Assembly: GCF_047722505.1 (NCBI RefSeq)
Contig: NZ_CP159814.1
Span: 1,116,001 to 1,180,000 of the forward strand
Origin: Pelagibacter sp047722505
Lineage (GTDB): Bacteria > Pseudomonadota > Alphaproteobacteria > Pelagibacterales > Pelagibacteraceae
DNA length: 64,000 bases
Reading direction: 5' to 3'
This document shows positions 17,301-24,961 of the stretch, piece after piece. Numbering within the stretch: position 1 is the stretch's first letter; each line of letters begins with the position of its first letter. The position numbers and the translations under genes were made by a program. The notes under the pieces were generated by a model that saw only the letters and a list, made by a program, of their open reading frames with translations, had not been told where the DNA came from and ran no database searches.

Positions 17301-18002
17301 TCAATTAATCAAATAACTAACAATAGATAGAGCTGAAATTACTGCAGTCTCTGATCTTAATATATTTTCATTTATTTTAATTGGCTGAACGTGCTTAAAT
17401 TTAAGAATCTCTCCTCTTTCTTCTTCTGAAAAATCTCCTTCTGGACCAATAATAACGCATGTTGGATTGCTAGTTAATTTTCCTAAATCTAATTTTTTAT
17501 TTTGAGAATTTAGATCTGTAAATATTAAATCTATTTTTTTATTACTTAAAAAATATTTTAATGATTGAGGATCTTCAATAGATGGAACATTAATCCTATT
17601 TGATTGTTCAGAAGCTTCTATAATTACTTTTTCTAATCTTTTTTTATTAATTTTTCTTACAATTGTTCTGTCAAATATTATTGGTAAAAATTTTGTAACA
17701 CCAAGCTCTGTTGCTTTTTGAATCATAAAATTAAAGTAGTTTGATTTGATAGGTGAAAAAGCTAACCACAACTCTTTTGTATTTTGTTTTTGTCTTAATT
17801 GTTTTGTAATATTAAATTCAATTATACTTTTTGAAATATTTAAAATTTTTGCTTCCCATTCTCCACTGTTGTTAAATAAAGAGAAGACTTCATCAACTTT
17901 AACTCTCATCACTTTATTTACATAGTGAGATTGTGATTTATCAAGCTTAGCAGTTAAATTAAGTGATAAACTTTCTTTAAAAAATAATCTAATATTACTC
18001 AT
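17301..18002 (-). CDS. rsmE: 16S rRNA m3U1498 methyltransferase
   Basis: SPOUT-class methyltransferase acting on U1498 of 16S rRNA. The 233-residue protein has the N-terminal PUA-like part (HYVNKVMRVKVDE) and the knotted C-terminal domain with IIGPEGDFSEEE and ENILRSETAVISALSI, the latter being the SAM-binding signature of RsmE. It is divergent from the dehalogenase gene with only 17 bases between the two starts. Confidence 0.94.
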   Translation of the reverse strand: MSNIRLFFKESLSLNLTAKLDKSQSHYVNKVMRVKVDEVFSLFNNSGEWEAKILNISKSIIEFNITKQLRQKQNTKELWLAFSPIKSNYFNFMIQKATELGVTKFLPIIFDRTIVRKINKKRLEKVIIEASEQSNRINVPSIEDPQSLKYFLSNKKIDLIFTDLNSQNKKLDLGKLTSNPTCVIIGPEGDFSEEERGEILKFKHVQPIKINENILRSETAVISALSIVSYLIN

Positions 18003-18019
18003 TAATGTTAAGTTAATTT

Positions 18020-18691
18020 ATGAAAAATATTAAAGCAATAATTTTTGATGCATATGGTACTTTATTTGATGTCAATTCTGCTGCAGAAAAATGTAAGGAT
18101 AAAATTGGCGATAAGTGGGAAGGTTTTGCAAATTACTGGCGAACTACTCAATTAGAATACACTTGGCTTAGAAGTCTAATGAATAGACATAAAGACTTTT
18201 GGCAGGTGACAGAAGATAGTTTAGATAAATCAATGAAGGCATTTGAAATAGATGCTTCAATGAAAAATGAATTATTAAATCTTTATAAGGTGCTCTCGCC
18301 TTTTCCTGAAGTGCCTGAAGTTTTAGAAAAATTAAAAGAAAAAAATTATAAATTAGGTATTCTTTCTAATGGCACACCTTCTCTTCTTAATGAATTAGTT
18401 AAGAGTAATAATTTAGACAATATTTTTAATGATATTTTTTCAATTGAAGAAGTTGGCATTTATAAACCAGACTCAAAAGTTTACGACATGCCAATTAATA
18501 AATACAAAATACAAAAAGAAGAAGTTGCATTTTTAAGTGCAAATACTTGGGATGTGTCTGGTGGTGGAAATTATGGTTACAGTTCTATTTGGGTAAACAG
18601 AAATAATAATATTTTTGATAACCTTGATTACAAACCTAAAAATGAAATAAAAAATTTAGAACAATTAAACAATCTTATTAAGGCCTCATGA
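18020..18691 (+). CDS. Haloacid dehalogenase type II (HAD hydrolase)
   Basis: 223-residue HAD enzyme of the L-2-haloacid dehalogenase group. Motif I reads FDAYGTLFDV with the nucleophile aspartate; motif II is LSNGTPS; the lysine of motif III lies in IYKPDSKVYD and the final block is FLSANTWDVSGG, where the SANxWD pattern is typical of type II dehalogenases. True substrate unknown: marine homologues may act on haloacids or on other small acids. Its stop codon is part of a terminator stem. Confidence 0.88.
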   Translation: MKNIKAIIFDAYGTLFDVNSAAEKCKDKIGDKWEGFANYWRTTQLEYTWLRSLMNRHKDFWQVTEDSLDKSMKAFEIDASMKNELLNLYKVLSPFPEVPEVLEKLKEKNYKLGILSNGTPSLLNELVKSNNLDNIFNDIFSIEEVGIYKPDSKVYDMPINKYKIQKEEVAFLSANTWDVSGGGNYGYSSIWVNRNNNIFDNLDYKPKNEIKNLEQLNNLIKAS

Positions 18692-18708
18692 GATAACATG
18701 AGGCCTTT
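18682..18708 (+). terminator. Hairpin terminator shared by the dehalogenase and osmC genes
   Basis: Perfect nine-base stem GGCCTCATG / CATGAGGCC (18682-18690 and 18697-18705) around the loop AGATAA, with short T or A tracts on both sides. It lies between two convergent genes and includes the dehalogenase stop TGA, so it can end transcription from both sides. Confidence 0.8.
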
Positions 18709-18719
18709 ACTAATATAAT

Positions 18720-19274
18720 TTAAACTACGCTTGCTCTTTGTTCAGTTTGCTCTTTATTAACAAAAGCGCTCGAAGTAACCTTTTGAAATAATTTAATAGG
18801 AACTCCTTTTGATAAAATGTCTAATACTGGACAATGTGTATTTACCGTATCAATCAATTTATCTATTTCAGCTTTAGGGGATGACGATTTAATATCAACA
18901 GTACCAGAAATAGATTGAAAGCCAGGTCTGGTATCTTTATTTAAAGCTAAAAAACCATGTAGATCAAGCGTACCTGTTAAATTAACACTAACACTTTCAA
19001 TATTAATACCGGATGCTGTAGCAAATGCTTTATATGTTATCTCCTGACACGTTGCTAAAGCTGCTAATATCAACTCTACTGGACTAGGTCCTTCGTCTTT
19101 ACCGCCAAAACTTTTGGGTTCATCCACTATCAGTTTATGCTCTCTAAGGGTAACCACAGATTGAAGCCCTTCCTTAAGGATTGAGTTACTTTCATATTGG
19201 ACCACAGCATTTTTTGGGTTAGCTGTAAAATCCTTCTGTAGATTACTTATTGTTTCTTTTAGATTATTACTCAT
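18720..19274 (-). CDS. OsmC family peroxidase-like protein
   Basis: 184-residue OsmC-fold protein. The two redox cysteines expected of the family occur in AALATCQEITYKA and NTHCPVLDIL; the conserved GPSPVELILAA stretch precedes the first. OsmC proteins reduce organic hydroperoxides or handle sulfur compounds. Start at 19274 is fixed by a CAGGAG site seven bases upstream; that site is the end of a SAM-V-like aptamer. Lying behind bhmT and under its own SAM sensor, a role in sulfur amino-acid metabolism is more likely than general stress, but this is inference. Confidence 0.88.
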   Translation of the reverse strand: MSNNLKETISNLQKDFTANPKNAVVQYESNSILKEGLQSVVTLREHKLIVDEPKSFGGKDEGPSPVELILAALATCQEITYKAFATASGINIESVSVNLTGTLDLHGFLALNKDTRPGFQSISGTVDIKSSSPKAEIDKLIDTVNTHCPVLDILSKGVPIKLFQKVTSSAFVNKEQTEQRASVV

Positions 19275-19281
19275 TTTTTAT

Positions 19282-19337
19282 CTCCTGTTTTAGTGCTTCG
19301 ACATATGTCAGGCGCACAATTTAGTTAAATGCCCTTC
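19282..19337 (-). promoter_or_regulatory. SAM-V-like riboswitch covering the osmC ribosome-binding site
   Basis: In the 72-base bhmT-osmC gap, read on the minus strand: a first stem GGGC (19331-19334) with GCC (19311-19313), a pseudoknot GUGC (19314-19317) with GCAC (19293-19296), a small inner hairpin GAC-AUAU-GUC, then CUAAAACAGGAG with the osmC Shine-Dalgarno at 19282-19286. The same order and the same core letters occur before bhmT, with covariation in the first stem (GGGC/GCC here, GGGU/ACC there) and the inner hairpin. Topology and gene context fit SAM-V; SAM binding would hide the AGGAG. Confidence 0.75.
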
Positions 19338-19346
19338 TTAATTTAT

Positions 19347-20408
19347 TTACGCTTTGTCTCCGTATTCAGTCATATGTTTTGGAATTCTTTTATTTTTTCC
19401 ATACATAAAATGATTTTCCATGTTCTCTCTGTATTTACTTGCTGGAACTTTTAATCCAATCGACTCAGCAACTTCCCTAATCAACATTGGATTTGCTCCA
19501 CAACAAACTCCTAAATAATTCACTCCTAATGCATAAGCATCTTTTGCAAATTTACCTATTTCATATCTATTGCAGAAGTGTGGGTCTAATGCCGTTGGAA
19601 ACGTTCTTCCATGTGGCGACGGACAAGCACAATTACTTCTGTCTGGCAGATTAAAAAATGTTGGAAAGTCTTCATTGGTTCTGTAAGGTATTGGTAAAGC
19701 TCCAACATGACATTTAACTGCTTCTCTAATTTCTTTTAAAAAAGGAAACATCGTAGCTGGCCCCCTAAAACAATTTAAACCAACAACATCAGCTCCACGT
19801 TGTTCAAGTTCTTTGCAGGTATCAACAACAGATTTTCCATCTCTCATTTTATTTTCACCCATTGGAGAAATTGTTAGAACTGTTGGCAAACCTGTTTTTT
19901 TCATTACCTCTAAAGCTTTGTAAGCCTCTTCAGCATAATAAAAAGTTTCACCAATCAACATATCAGCCCCTTCCTCAACAGCCCAACCAACCATCTCTGT
20001 AAACATTCCTTCAACTGCTTTTTGAGATTGAGGGTCATTATGTTTCCAAATATTTGAATTTGAAATATTACCTGCCATCAAATTTGGTTTAGACCCCTTA
20101 GGTGTGTCTAGTGCTACTTTTTTAGCAATTTTTAATGCTGAACGATTTAATGGCTCAAGAAGCTCTTCTTTACCAATAACGCGCATTTTTTCTCTGTGTC
20201 CATTATAAGTAAAAGCTTCAACAATATCTGAACCTGCATGTTGAAATTCTCTATGTAAATTTTCAAGAACTTCTGGATGGTCCAATGAAATCATTGGTAC
20301 AAATTCCCCTGATGCCATGTACCCACGTCTTTCAATTTCAAATAAAAAACCTTCAGCACAAACTACAGGACCTTGATCTAATCTTTCTGTTAATTTATTT
20401 TTTGTCAT
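19347..20408 (-). CDS. bhmT: Betaine-homocysteine S-methyltransferase
   Basis: Zinc enzyme that remethylates homocysteine to methionine using glycine betaine (or a related methyl donor). From the ATG at 20408 the protein is 353 residues; zinc cysteines are Cys213 (GLNCFRG) and Cys302/Cys303 (GVCCGANP). The start is chosen by a GGAG site eight to ten bases upstream; an in-frame ATG at 20450 would add 14 residues starting MFFSFFFP. In organisms of this kind bhmT is a main methionine route. It is controlled by a SAM-II/terminator unit and a SAM-V-like element upstream, and forms a unit with osmC. Confidence 0.93.
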   Translation of the reverse strand: MTKNKLTERLDQGPVVCAEGFLFEIERRGYMASGEFVPMISLDHPEVLENLHREFQHAGSDIVEAFTYNGHREKMRVIGKEELLEPLNRSALKIAKKVALDTPKGSKPNLMAGNISNSNIWKHNDPQSQKAVEGMFTEMVGWAVEEGADMLIGETFYYAEEAYKALEVMKKTGLPTVLTISPMGENKMRDGKSVVDTCKELEQRGADVVGLNCFRGPATMFPFLKEIREAVKCHVGALPIPYRTNEDFPTFFNLPDRSNCACPSPHGRTFPTALDPHFCNRYEIGKFAKDAYALGVNYLGVCCGANPMLIREVAESIGLKVPASKYRENMENHFMYGKNKRIPKHMTEYGDKA

Positions 20409-20486
20409 TTTTTTTCTCCAAATTATTGGAAAAAAGAAACTGAAAAACATTAAACAAGAGGGTTGTAAATTTAAACAGTCTCTTTT

Positions 20487-20539
20487 CTCCTTTTTAGTGC
20501 TTTAGCAAATGCTAGGTGCACAATATGGTTCAAGTACCC
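20487..20539 (-). promoter_or_regulatory. SAM-V-like riboswitch in the bhmT leader
   Basis: Minus-strand reading: stem GGGU (20536-20539) with ACC (20515-20517); pseudoknot GUGC (20518-20521) with GCAC (20497-20500); inner hairpin UAGC-AUUU-GCUA; then CUAAAAAGGAG with AGGAG at 20487-20491. It matches the element before osmC in layout and covaries with it. It follows the SAM-II/terminator unit, the tandem described for Pelagibacter. The AGGAG, however, lies about 80 bases before the bhmT ATG chosen here, so which start it controls is unclear. Confidence 0.75.
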
Positions 20540-20561
20540 GGTTTAGATTTGAAGAATTTCC

Positions 20562-20590
20562 AAAAAAAACCACCGACTAAAGCGATGGTT
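20562..20590 (-). terminator. Intrinsic terminator in the bhmT leader, switched by SAM-II
   Basis: Eight-pair stem AACCATCG (20583-20590) with CGGTGGTT (20568-20575), one G-U pair, seven-base loop, followed by a run of T ending at 20562. A competing hairpin CTAAAGCGA (20597-20605) with TCGCTTTAG (20577-20585) uses part of the terminator stem and also the 3' end of the SAM-II aptamer, so the two states exclude each other. Confidence 0.8.
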
Positions 20591-20599
20591 AAAACGTCG

Positions 20600-20655
20600 C
20601 TTTAGCAGGAATTTATAAAGCGCTCTGCAATTTAACTTAAATCAGCGCTGCCTAA
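20600..20655 (-). promoter_or_regulatory. SAM-II riboswitch upstream of bhmT
   Basis: Minus-strand RNA has P1 AGCGCU (20644-20649) with AGCGCU (20619-20624), a loop starting GAUUUAA and ending UUGCAG, and a 3' part UUAUAAAUUCCUGCUAAAG. Loop AUUUA pairs with UAAAU and loop GCAG with CUGC, giving the H-type pseudoknot of SAM-II, and the GAUUUAA / UUGCA / GCUAAA letters match the known SAM-II core. SAM binding would hold GCUAAAG in the pseudoknot and so favour the terminator just downstream. Confidence 0.85.
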
Positions 20656-20710
20656 TTTTAATCATACTTTAAAACTAAATGATACATAAATTTTTACTGT
20701 ATTTTTAAGG

Positions 20711-21070
20711 CTATCTAATTCTATTTTCTTCAAAATTCTTATTTAGTTTTACCGAAATAGTTCGAGTATTTCTTTTATTCCACTCTGAAAAAGATCTTAA
20801 GATAGGCATAACCGAAAGGCCAAATTCAGTAAGTGAATACTCAACTTTTGGGGGCATTATTCGAATTACTTTTCTATTAATTATTCCATCTCCTTCTAAC
20901 TCCTTAAGCTGCTTGGATAGCATTTGTTGTGTAATGGTTTTTAAACCTTTTTTGAGTTCACCAAATCTAATTTTTTTACTTTGGAGCAAACTAAACAAAA
21001 TTCTAATTTTCCATTTACCTCCAAGAAAGTAAACTGCTCTTTCTGCTGGACAATCTATTAAGTTTTTCAT
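20711..21070 (-). CDS. HxlR family transcriptional regulator
   Basis: 119-residue winged-helix regulator. The family pattern is complete: N-terminal CPAERAVYFLGGKWKIRIL, then RFGELKKGLKTITQQMLSKQLKELEGDGIINR and a C-terminal EYSLTEFG. Several HxlR proteins sense electrophiles or oxidants through the N-terminal cysteine, here Cys8. It is divergent from the CDGSH-DoxX-pirin-quinone reductase operon, which it probably controls together with itself. Confidence 0.92.
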   Translation of the reverse strand: MKNLIDCPAERAVYFLGGKWKIRILFSLLQSKKIRFGELKKGLKTITQQMLSKQLKELEGDGIINRKVIRIMPPKVEYSLTEFGLSVMPILRSFSEWNKRNTRTISVKLNKNFEENRIR

Positions 21071-21083
21071 CGTATGTTTTTAT

Positions 21084-21093
21084 ATACTAGTAT
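21084..21093. promoter_or_regulatory. Perfect palindrome, possible HxlR operator
   Basis: ATACTAGTAT is a ten-base perfect palindrome 13 bases before the hxlR start and in the divergent promoter region. Known sites of this family (for example YodB) have TACT and AGTA half sites, which fit. Assignment is inference from position and half-site similarity. Confidence 0.4.
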
Positions 21094-21164
21094 GATTATT
21101 TTGCGTTATTGCATTATTAATAACAAGGCACTATGAACAAGTCAATTAAATTGAAAGGGTAAAT

Positions 21165-21404
21165 ATGAATAATGGAGAAAGAGCAGGCGAAAGTGCAATC
21201 GCTGTTGAAGTTGAAAAAGATAAGTCTTATTATTGGTGTTCATGCGGAAAAAGTACAAAGCAGCCTTTTTGTGATGGATCACATAAAGGTACAGATTTTA
21301 CACCTCTGGCATACAAGGCTGAAGAAACTAAAAAAATGTTTTTTTGTGCTTGTAAACAAACTAACAATCAACCATTTTGTGATGGATCACATAATAAAAA
21401 ATAA
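21165..21404 (+). CDS. Tandem CDGSH iron-sulfur domain protein
   Basis: 79 residues containing two complete CDGSH [2Fe-2S] motifs, CSCGKSTKQPFCDGSH and CACKQTNNQPFCDGSH, each with the three Cys and one His ligand set. This is the double-motif (MiNT-like) class of electron-transfer or iron-sulfur handling proteins. An AAAGGG site precedes the ATG. First gene of a four-gene redox operon divergent from hxlR. An almost equally long reading frame starting seven bases later is a frame shadow. Confidence 0.9.
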   Translation: MNNGERAGESAIAVEVEKDKSYYWCSCGKSTKQPFCDGSHKGTDFTPLAYKAEETKKMFFCACKQTNNQPFCDGSHNKK

Positions 21405-21412
21405 AGGATAAA

Positions 21413-21823
21413 ATGCAAAATTTAAATAATAAAGTTAATAATTTTTTTTCTAACATAGATGGATTAGCCCCTTTATTTTTTAGATTTGGAATAGGGATAG
21501 CTTTTATAATTCATGGCTTAGGTAAATTTCCTTTACCTCCTCAAGGATTAATTGATTATTTTAACTTATCACCTGCACTAGCATCAACCGTTGCTATATC
21601 TGAGTTATTGACTGGATTGGCATTAATAATAAGTGGTTTTATTAAAAATCCTTTTGGAAATATACTCACAAGACTATCAGGACTAAACATAACTATCTTA
21701 ATGATAACTATACTGATCTTTGCCCACAAAGACTGGTTCTTCACAACAAAACTATTTACCAGTGAACAAATATTTCTTTTAATTGGTGGAGTTTATTTTT
21801 TAATTAAAGGTAATCGAACATAA
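21413..21823 (+). CDS. DoxX family membrane protein
   Basis: 136 residues, four hydrophobic helices, with the DoxX-type opening LFFRFGIGIAFIIHGLGKF and a later AISELLTGLALI. DoxX/YphA proteins are linked to redox balance and thiol oxidation; the exact activity is unknown. It is eight bases after the CDGSH gene and two before pirin, so it is co-transcribed. Confidence 0.85.
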   Translation: MQNLNNKVNNFFSNIDGLAPLFFRFGIGIAFIIHGLGKFPLPPQGLIDYFNLSPALASTVAISELLTGLALIISGFIKNPFGNILTRLSGLNITILMITILIFAHKDWFFTTKLFTSEQIFLLIGGVYFLIKGNRT

Positions 21824-21825
21824 AT

Positions 21826-22665
21826 ATGAGCCAAATCGAAGTAGAAAAAATAATAGAACCAGTTGCAGCATCAGATGGTGCTGGTGTTAAATTAAAAAGA
21901 AGCATTGGCACTCACCTTATTGATTACCACGATCCTTTTTTAATGTTGGATGAATTTGGTTCTGAAAATAAAGATGATTACATTGGAGGTTTCCCTCCTC
22001 ACCCTCACAGAGGAATTGAAACAGTAACATATATGCTTGCCGGTGACTTTGAACATAAAGACAGTACAGGTGGTGAAGGAATAATGTCTGCTGGAGATGT
22101 TCAGTGGATGAAAACTGGGAGTGGTATCATTCATTCAGAAATGCCTGCAATGAAAAAGGGTAAACTTCATGGGTTTCAATTGTGGGTAAACATGCCTGCT
22201 AAATTGAAGATGACTAAGCCTGAATATATTTATATTGATGCAGATAAAATGAGCACTCATAAAGACGATGATAAAACTGTCAAAGTGATTGCTGGAAAAT
22301 TTCAAGATGCAGAGGGACCCGTTAAAGGTCACAATGTTGAGCCTGTTTATTTTGATGTAGAGCTTGAAAAAGGAAAAGAGTTTAATTTCGATCTTCCCTC
22401 AACTCACAATTCATTAATATATTTAGTAGAAGGCGAAATTAAAGTTGGTGATCAAGATCATGATGCTGTTAAAGGTTCTACCTTAATTATTCTAACTAAA
22501 GGTGAGAAATTAAAAGTTTTTAGCTTAACTAAAGCTAAGTTTTTATTGATATCTGGAAAGCCAATTGGTGAGCCTATTGCTAGAGGTGGTCCATTTGTAA
22601 TGAATACTAAAGCAGAGATCTTGCAAGCAGTTCAAGATTATCATAATGATACATTTGTAAAATAA
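21826..22665 (+). CDS. Pirin family protein
   Basis: Bicupin of 279 residues. The N-terminal cupin has the metal-site motif PHPHRGIETVTYMLAGDFEHKD and, further on, GSGIIHSEMP, giving three His and one Glu ligand. Bacterial pirins include quercetin dioxygenases and redox regulators. It lies between DoxX and a quinone oxidoreductase gene (one-base overlap with the latter), and this context suggests a role in quinone or electrophile response. Confidence 0.92.
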   Translation: MSQIEVEKIIEPVAASDGAGVKLKRSIGTHLIDYHDPFLMLDEFGSENKDDYIGGFPPHPHRGIETVTYMLAGDFEHKDSTGGEGIMSAGDVQWMKTGSGIIHSEMPAMKKGKLHGFQLWVNMPAKLKMTKPEYIYIDADKMSTHKDDDKTVKVIAGKFQDAEGPVKGHNVEPVYFDVELEKGKEFNFDLPSTHNSLIYLVEGEIKVGDQDHDAVKGSTLIILTKGEKLKVFSLTKAKFLLISGKPIGEPIARGGPFVMNTKAEILQAVQDYHNDTFVK

Positions 22666-23639
22666 TGAAAACTATTAAAATAGAAAAATTTGGTGACCCT
22701 GAAGTTTTAGAAGTTAAAGATATTGTAATCAGTAAACCAGGTCCAAAAGAAGTTTTGATAAAAAATTTATCAATCGGTCTTAACTATATTGATGTTTATC
22801 ACCGAACAGGTCTATACCCTATTCCTCTACCAAGTGGAATTGGCCTAGAGGCATGTGGAATAATTGAAGAAGTTGGTTCTGAAGTTGATCTATTTAAAGT
22901 TGGCGATAGAGTGGCTCACTCTTCAATGCCCATTGGAAGCTATTCAGAAAAACAATTATTTCCTCAAGAAAAATTAGTTTTAGTTCCAGAGGGTATCTCA
23001 GACGAAATTGCATCTTGCATTATGCTTAAAGGGATTACCGCTGAATATTTATTGCACAGAGCTTATCCAATTAAAAAGGGAGATAAGGTTTTATACCATG
23101 CAGCAGCTGGTGGTGTTGGTCAAATTTTATGTCAGTGGGCCAATGCACTAGGAGCTGAAGTTATTGGAACTGTTGGCTCTAAAGAAAAAGAGGCTATTGC
23201 TAAAAAAAATGGTTGTCACCATGTAATAAATTATACTGACACAAACTTTGTTAAAGAGGTAGAAAAAATTGTAGGCAAAAATGGAGTTGATGTTGTCTAT
23301 GATGGTGTTGGTATTAAAACATTTGATGGATCGATTGAAACATTAAAAGTTAGAGGCATGATGGTCGCTTTTGGAAACGCCTCTGGTTATGTTGATACTA
23401 TAGATGTTAAAAAACATATTAATGCAAAAGGATTATTTTTTACTCGACCTTCTATTGCACATTACACAATGACAAGAGAAGAATTAGTTGCGTCTGCTAA
23501 AAAAGTTTTTGATGCAATTTTATCTGGGAAATTTAAAGTTGAAATTTCAAAAAGATACTCACTTGCTGATGTCAAAAAAGCTCATGAAGAATTAGAAGCA
23601 AGACTATTAACTGGTCCTGCAGTTATTATTCCTAATTAA
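22665..23639 (+). CDS. NADPH:quinone oxidoreductase (zeta-crystallin type)
   Basis: MDR-family enzyme of 324 residues without zinc ligands. Quinone reductase features: NYIDVYHRTGLYP near the N terminus, GLEACGIIEEVGS, the nucleotide-binding YHAAAGGVGQILCQWA and a C-terminal LTGPAVIIPN. It should reduce quinones with NADPH. It ends the operon that begins with the CDGSH gene; its last four bases overlap the convergent DUF2721 gene. Confidence 0.92.
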   Translation: MKTIKIEKFGDPEVLEVKDIVISKPGPKEVLIKNLSIGLNYIDVYHRTGLYPIPLPSGIGLEACGIIEEVGSEVDLFKVGDRVAHSSMPIGSYSEKQLFPQEKLVLVPEGISDEIASCIMLKGITAEYLLHRAYPIKKGDKVLYHAAAGGVGQILCQWANALGAEVIGTVGSKEKEAIAKKNGCHHVINYTDTNFVKEVEKIVGKNGVDVVYDGVGIKTFDGSIETLKVRGMMVAFGNASGYVDTIDVKKHINAKGLFFTRPSIAHYTMTREELVASAKKVFDAILSGKFKVEISKRYSLADVKKAHEELEARLLTGPAVIIPN

Positions 23640-24040
23640 TCTAAATCAACATCCATATCAGACATATGCAATTTTAATGCATTTGTAGATATATGAATTT
23701 CTCTTAAAAAAACTAAAATTGAAACCATCATTGATAAGCAACAAGATCCAAAAATTATCCTTGCTACAAAAATTTCATTTAGATAAAGGGCAAATACAGT
23801 TAACAAATTAAATAAAAGACCGAAAGCTGCAAACATAATAGTCCACTTCAATAATACAATTCTTCCACTTAAATTTATAAACTGTTTTTTCCACTCAGGA
23901 GGAATATGGTTTTCATACACATGTTCATCATGAAGCTGCCTAATAAGCTTACTTAATGAGTGAAATCTATTACTATAGATATTCATAAGCAAGGGTATTG
24001 CTGGAAACATCAATGCTGTGACTGTGTAATCTATATTCAT
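23636..24040 (-). CDS. DUF2721 family membrane protein
   Basis: About 134 residues: an N-terminal hydrophobic segment including ALMFPAIPLLM, a hydrophilic stretch and two C-terminal helices (around 74-94 and 98-118). This fits DUF2721, common in proteobacteria and of unknown function. Two starts are possible, TTG at 24049 and ATG at 24040; the ATG is used here, and the difference is only three residues. Confidence 0.7.
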   Translation of the reverse strand: MNIDYTVTALMFPAIPLLMNIYSNRFHSLSKLIRQLHDEHVYENHIPPEWKKQFINLSGRIVLLKWTIMFAAFGLLFNLLTVFALYLNEIFVARIIFGSCCLSMMVSILVFLREIHISTNALKLHMSDMDVDLD

Positions 24041-24092
24041 ACGAATCAATTTGATTATGAAACTAGCCTTTGTTATTTACAAGTAAATTATT

Positions 24093-24956
24093 ATGAAACA
24101 ATTAAATCTCTTTATCGAATTAACAAGATTGAAAAGACCTATTGGCTATATGCTATTATTTTGGCCTTGTGCATGGGGGCTAACTCTTGCTTATGATTTT
24201 TCCAAAAACCTAAATGATTATTTTTTTTACTTATCACTGTTTTTTTTAGGTTCTATTCTAATGCGGTCTGCAGGATGCATAGTAAATGATATCTTGGATA
24301 AAGAATTTGATAAAAAAGTAAAAAGAACAAAAAATAGACCTCTTGCTTCTAATAAGGTTTCAATAAAGTTGGCAATTATTTATGCTCTCACTTTGTGTGC
24401 GCTTGCTTTTTTAGTTTTAATTAATTTCAACAACTTAACAATTATCTTAGCCTTAGCGTCAATGCCATTGGCTTTTACCTACCCTCTAATGAAAAGATTT
24501 ACTTATTGGCCTCAATTGTTTTTGGGTATTACATTTAATTATGGTTTAGTTTTAGGCTGGACGGCAATTCAAGGTGAGATAAACATCGTTGCTATTATCT
24601 TTTATTTAGGAGCCATATTTTGGACACTAGGCTTTGACACAATATATGGGTATCAAGACTTAAAAGATGATGAAATAATAGGTATAAAATCAACTTCAAT
24701 AAAATTTAAAAAAAACTCAAAATTATTTTTGTCTATATGTTACATAGTATTTTTAATATCTTTGGTATTTGTAGGTTTGCTAATGAATTTTGATCATTTT
24801 TTTTATTTATCTTTATTAATTTGTGCTGTTCACTTATTTATATATCAAGTTTATAGGTTTAATTTTAAAGATTCTTTACTGTGTTTGAGCATATTTAAAA
24901 GCAATAATTTTTTAGGTTTAATTGTTTTAGTTAATATAATTATAGGAAAGATGTAA
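24093..24956 (+). CDS. ubiA: 4-hydroxybenzoate polyprenyltransferase
   Basis: Membrane prenyltransferase of ubiquinone synthesis. The first aspartate motif is NDILDKEFDKKVKRTKNRP and the second DTIYGYQDLKDDEIIG; RLKRPIGYMLLFWPCAWGL is the typical N-terminal block. Length 287 is normal. It heads a plus-strand run followed by lipid A and Kdo genes; the msbA-like gene starts five bases after it. Confidence 0.94.
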   Translation: MKQLNLFIELTRLKRPIGYMLLFWPCAWGLTLAYDFSKNLNDYFFYLSLFFLGSILMRSAGCIVNDILDKEFDKKVKRTKNRPLASNKVSIKLAIIYALTLCALAFLVLINFNNLTIILALASMPLAFTYPLMKRFTYWPQLFLGITFNYGLVLGWTAIQGEINIVAIIFYLGAIFWTLGFDTIYGYQDLKDDEIIGIKSTSIKFKKNSKLFLSICYIVFLISLVFVGLLMNFDHFFYLSLLICAVHLFIYQVYRFNFKDSLLCLSIFKSNNFLGLIVLVNIIIGKM

Positions 24957-24961
24957 AATTA

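Noticed and set aside
21172..21411. Second 79-codon frame over the CDGSH gene
   Set aside because: Frame-shifted copy; the other frame carries two intact CDGSH motifs.
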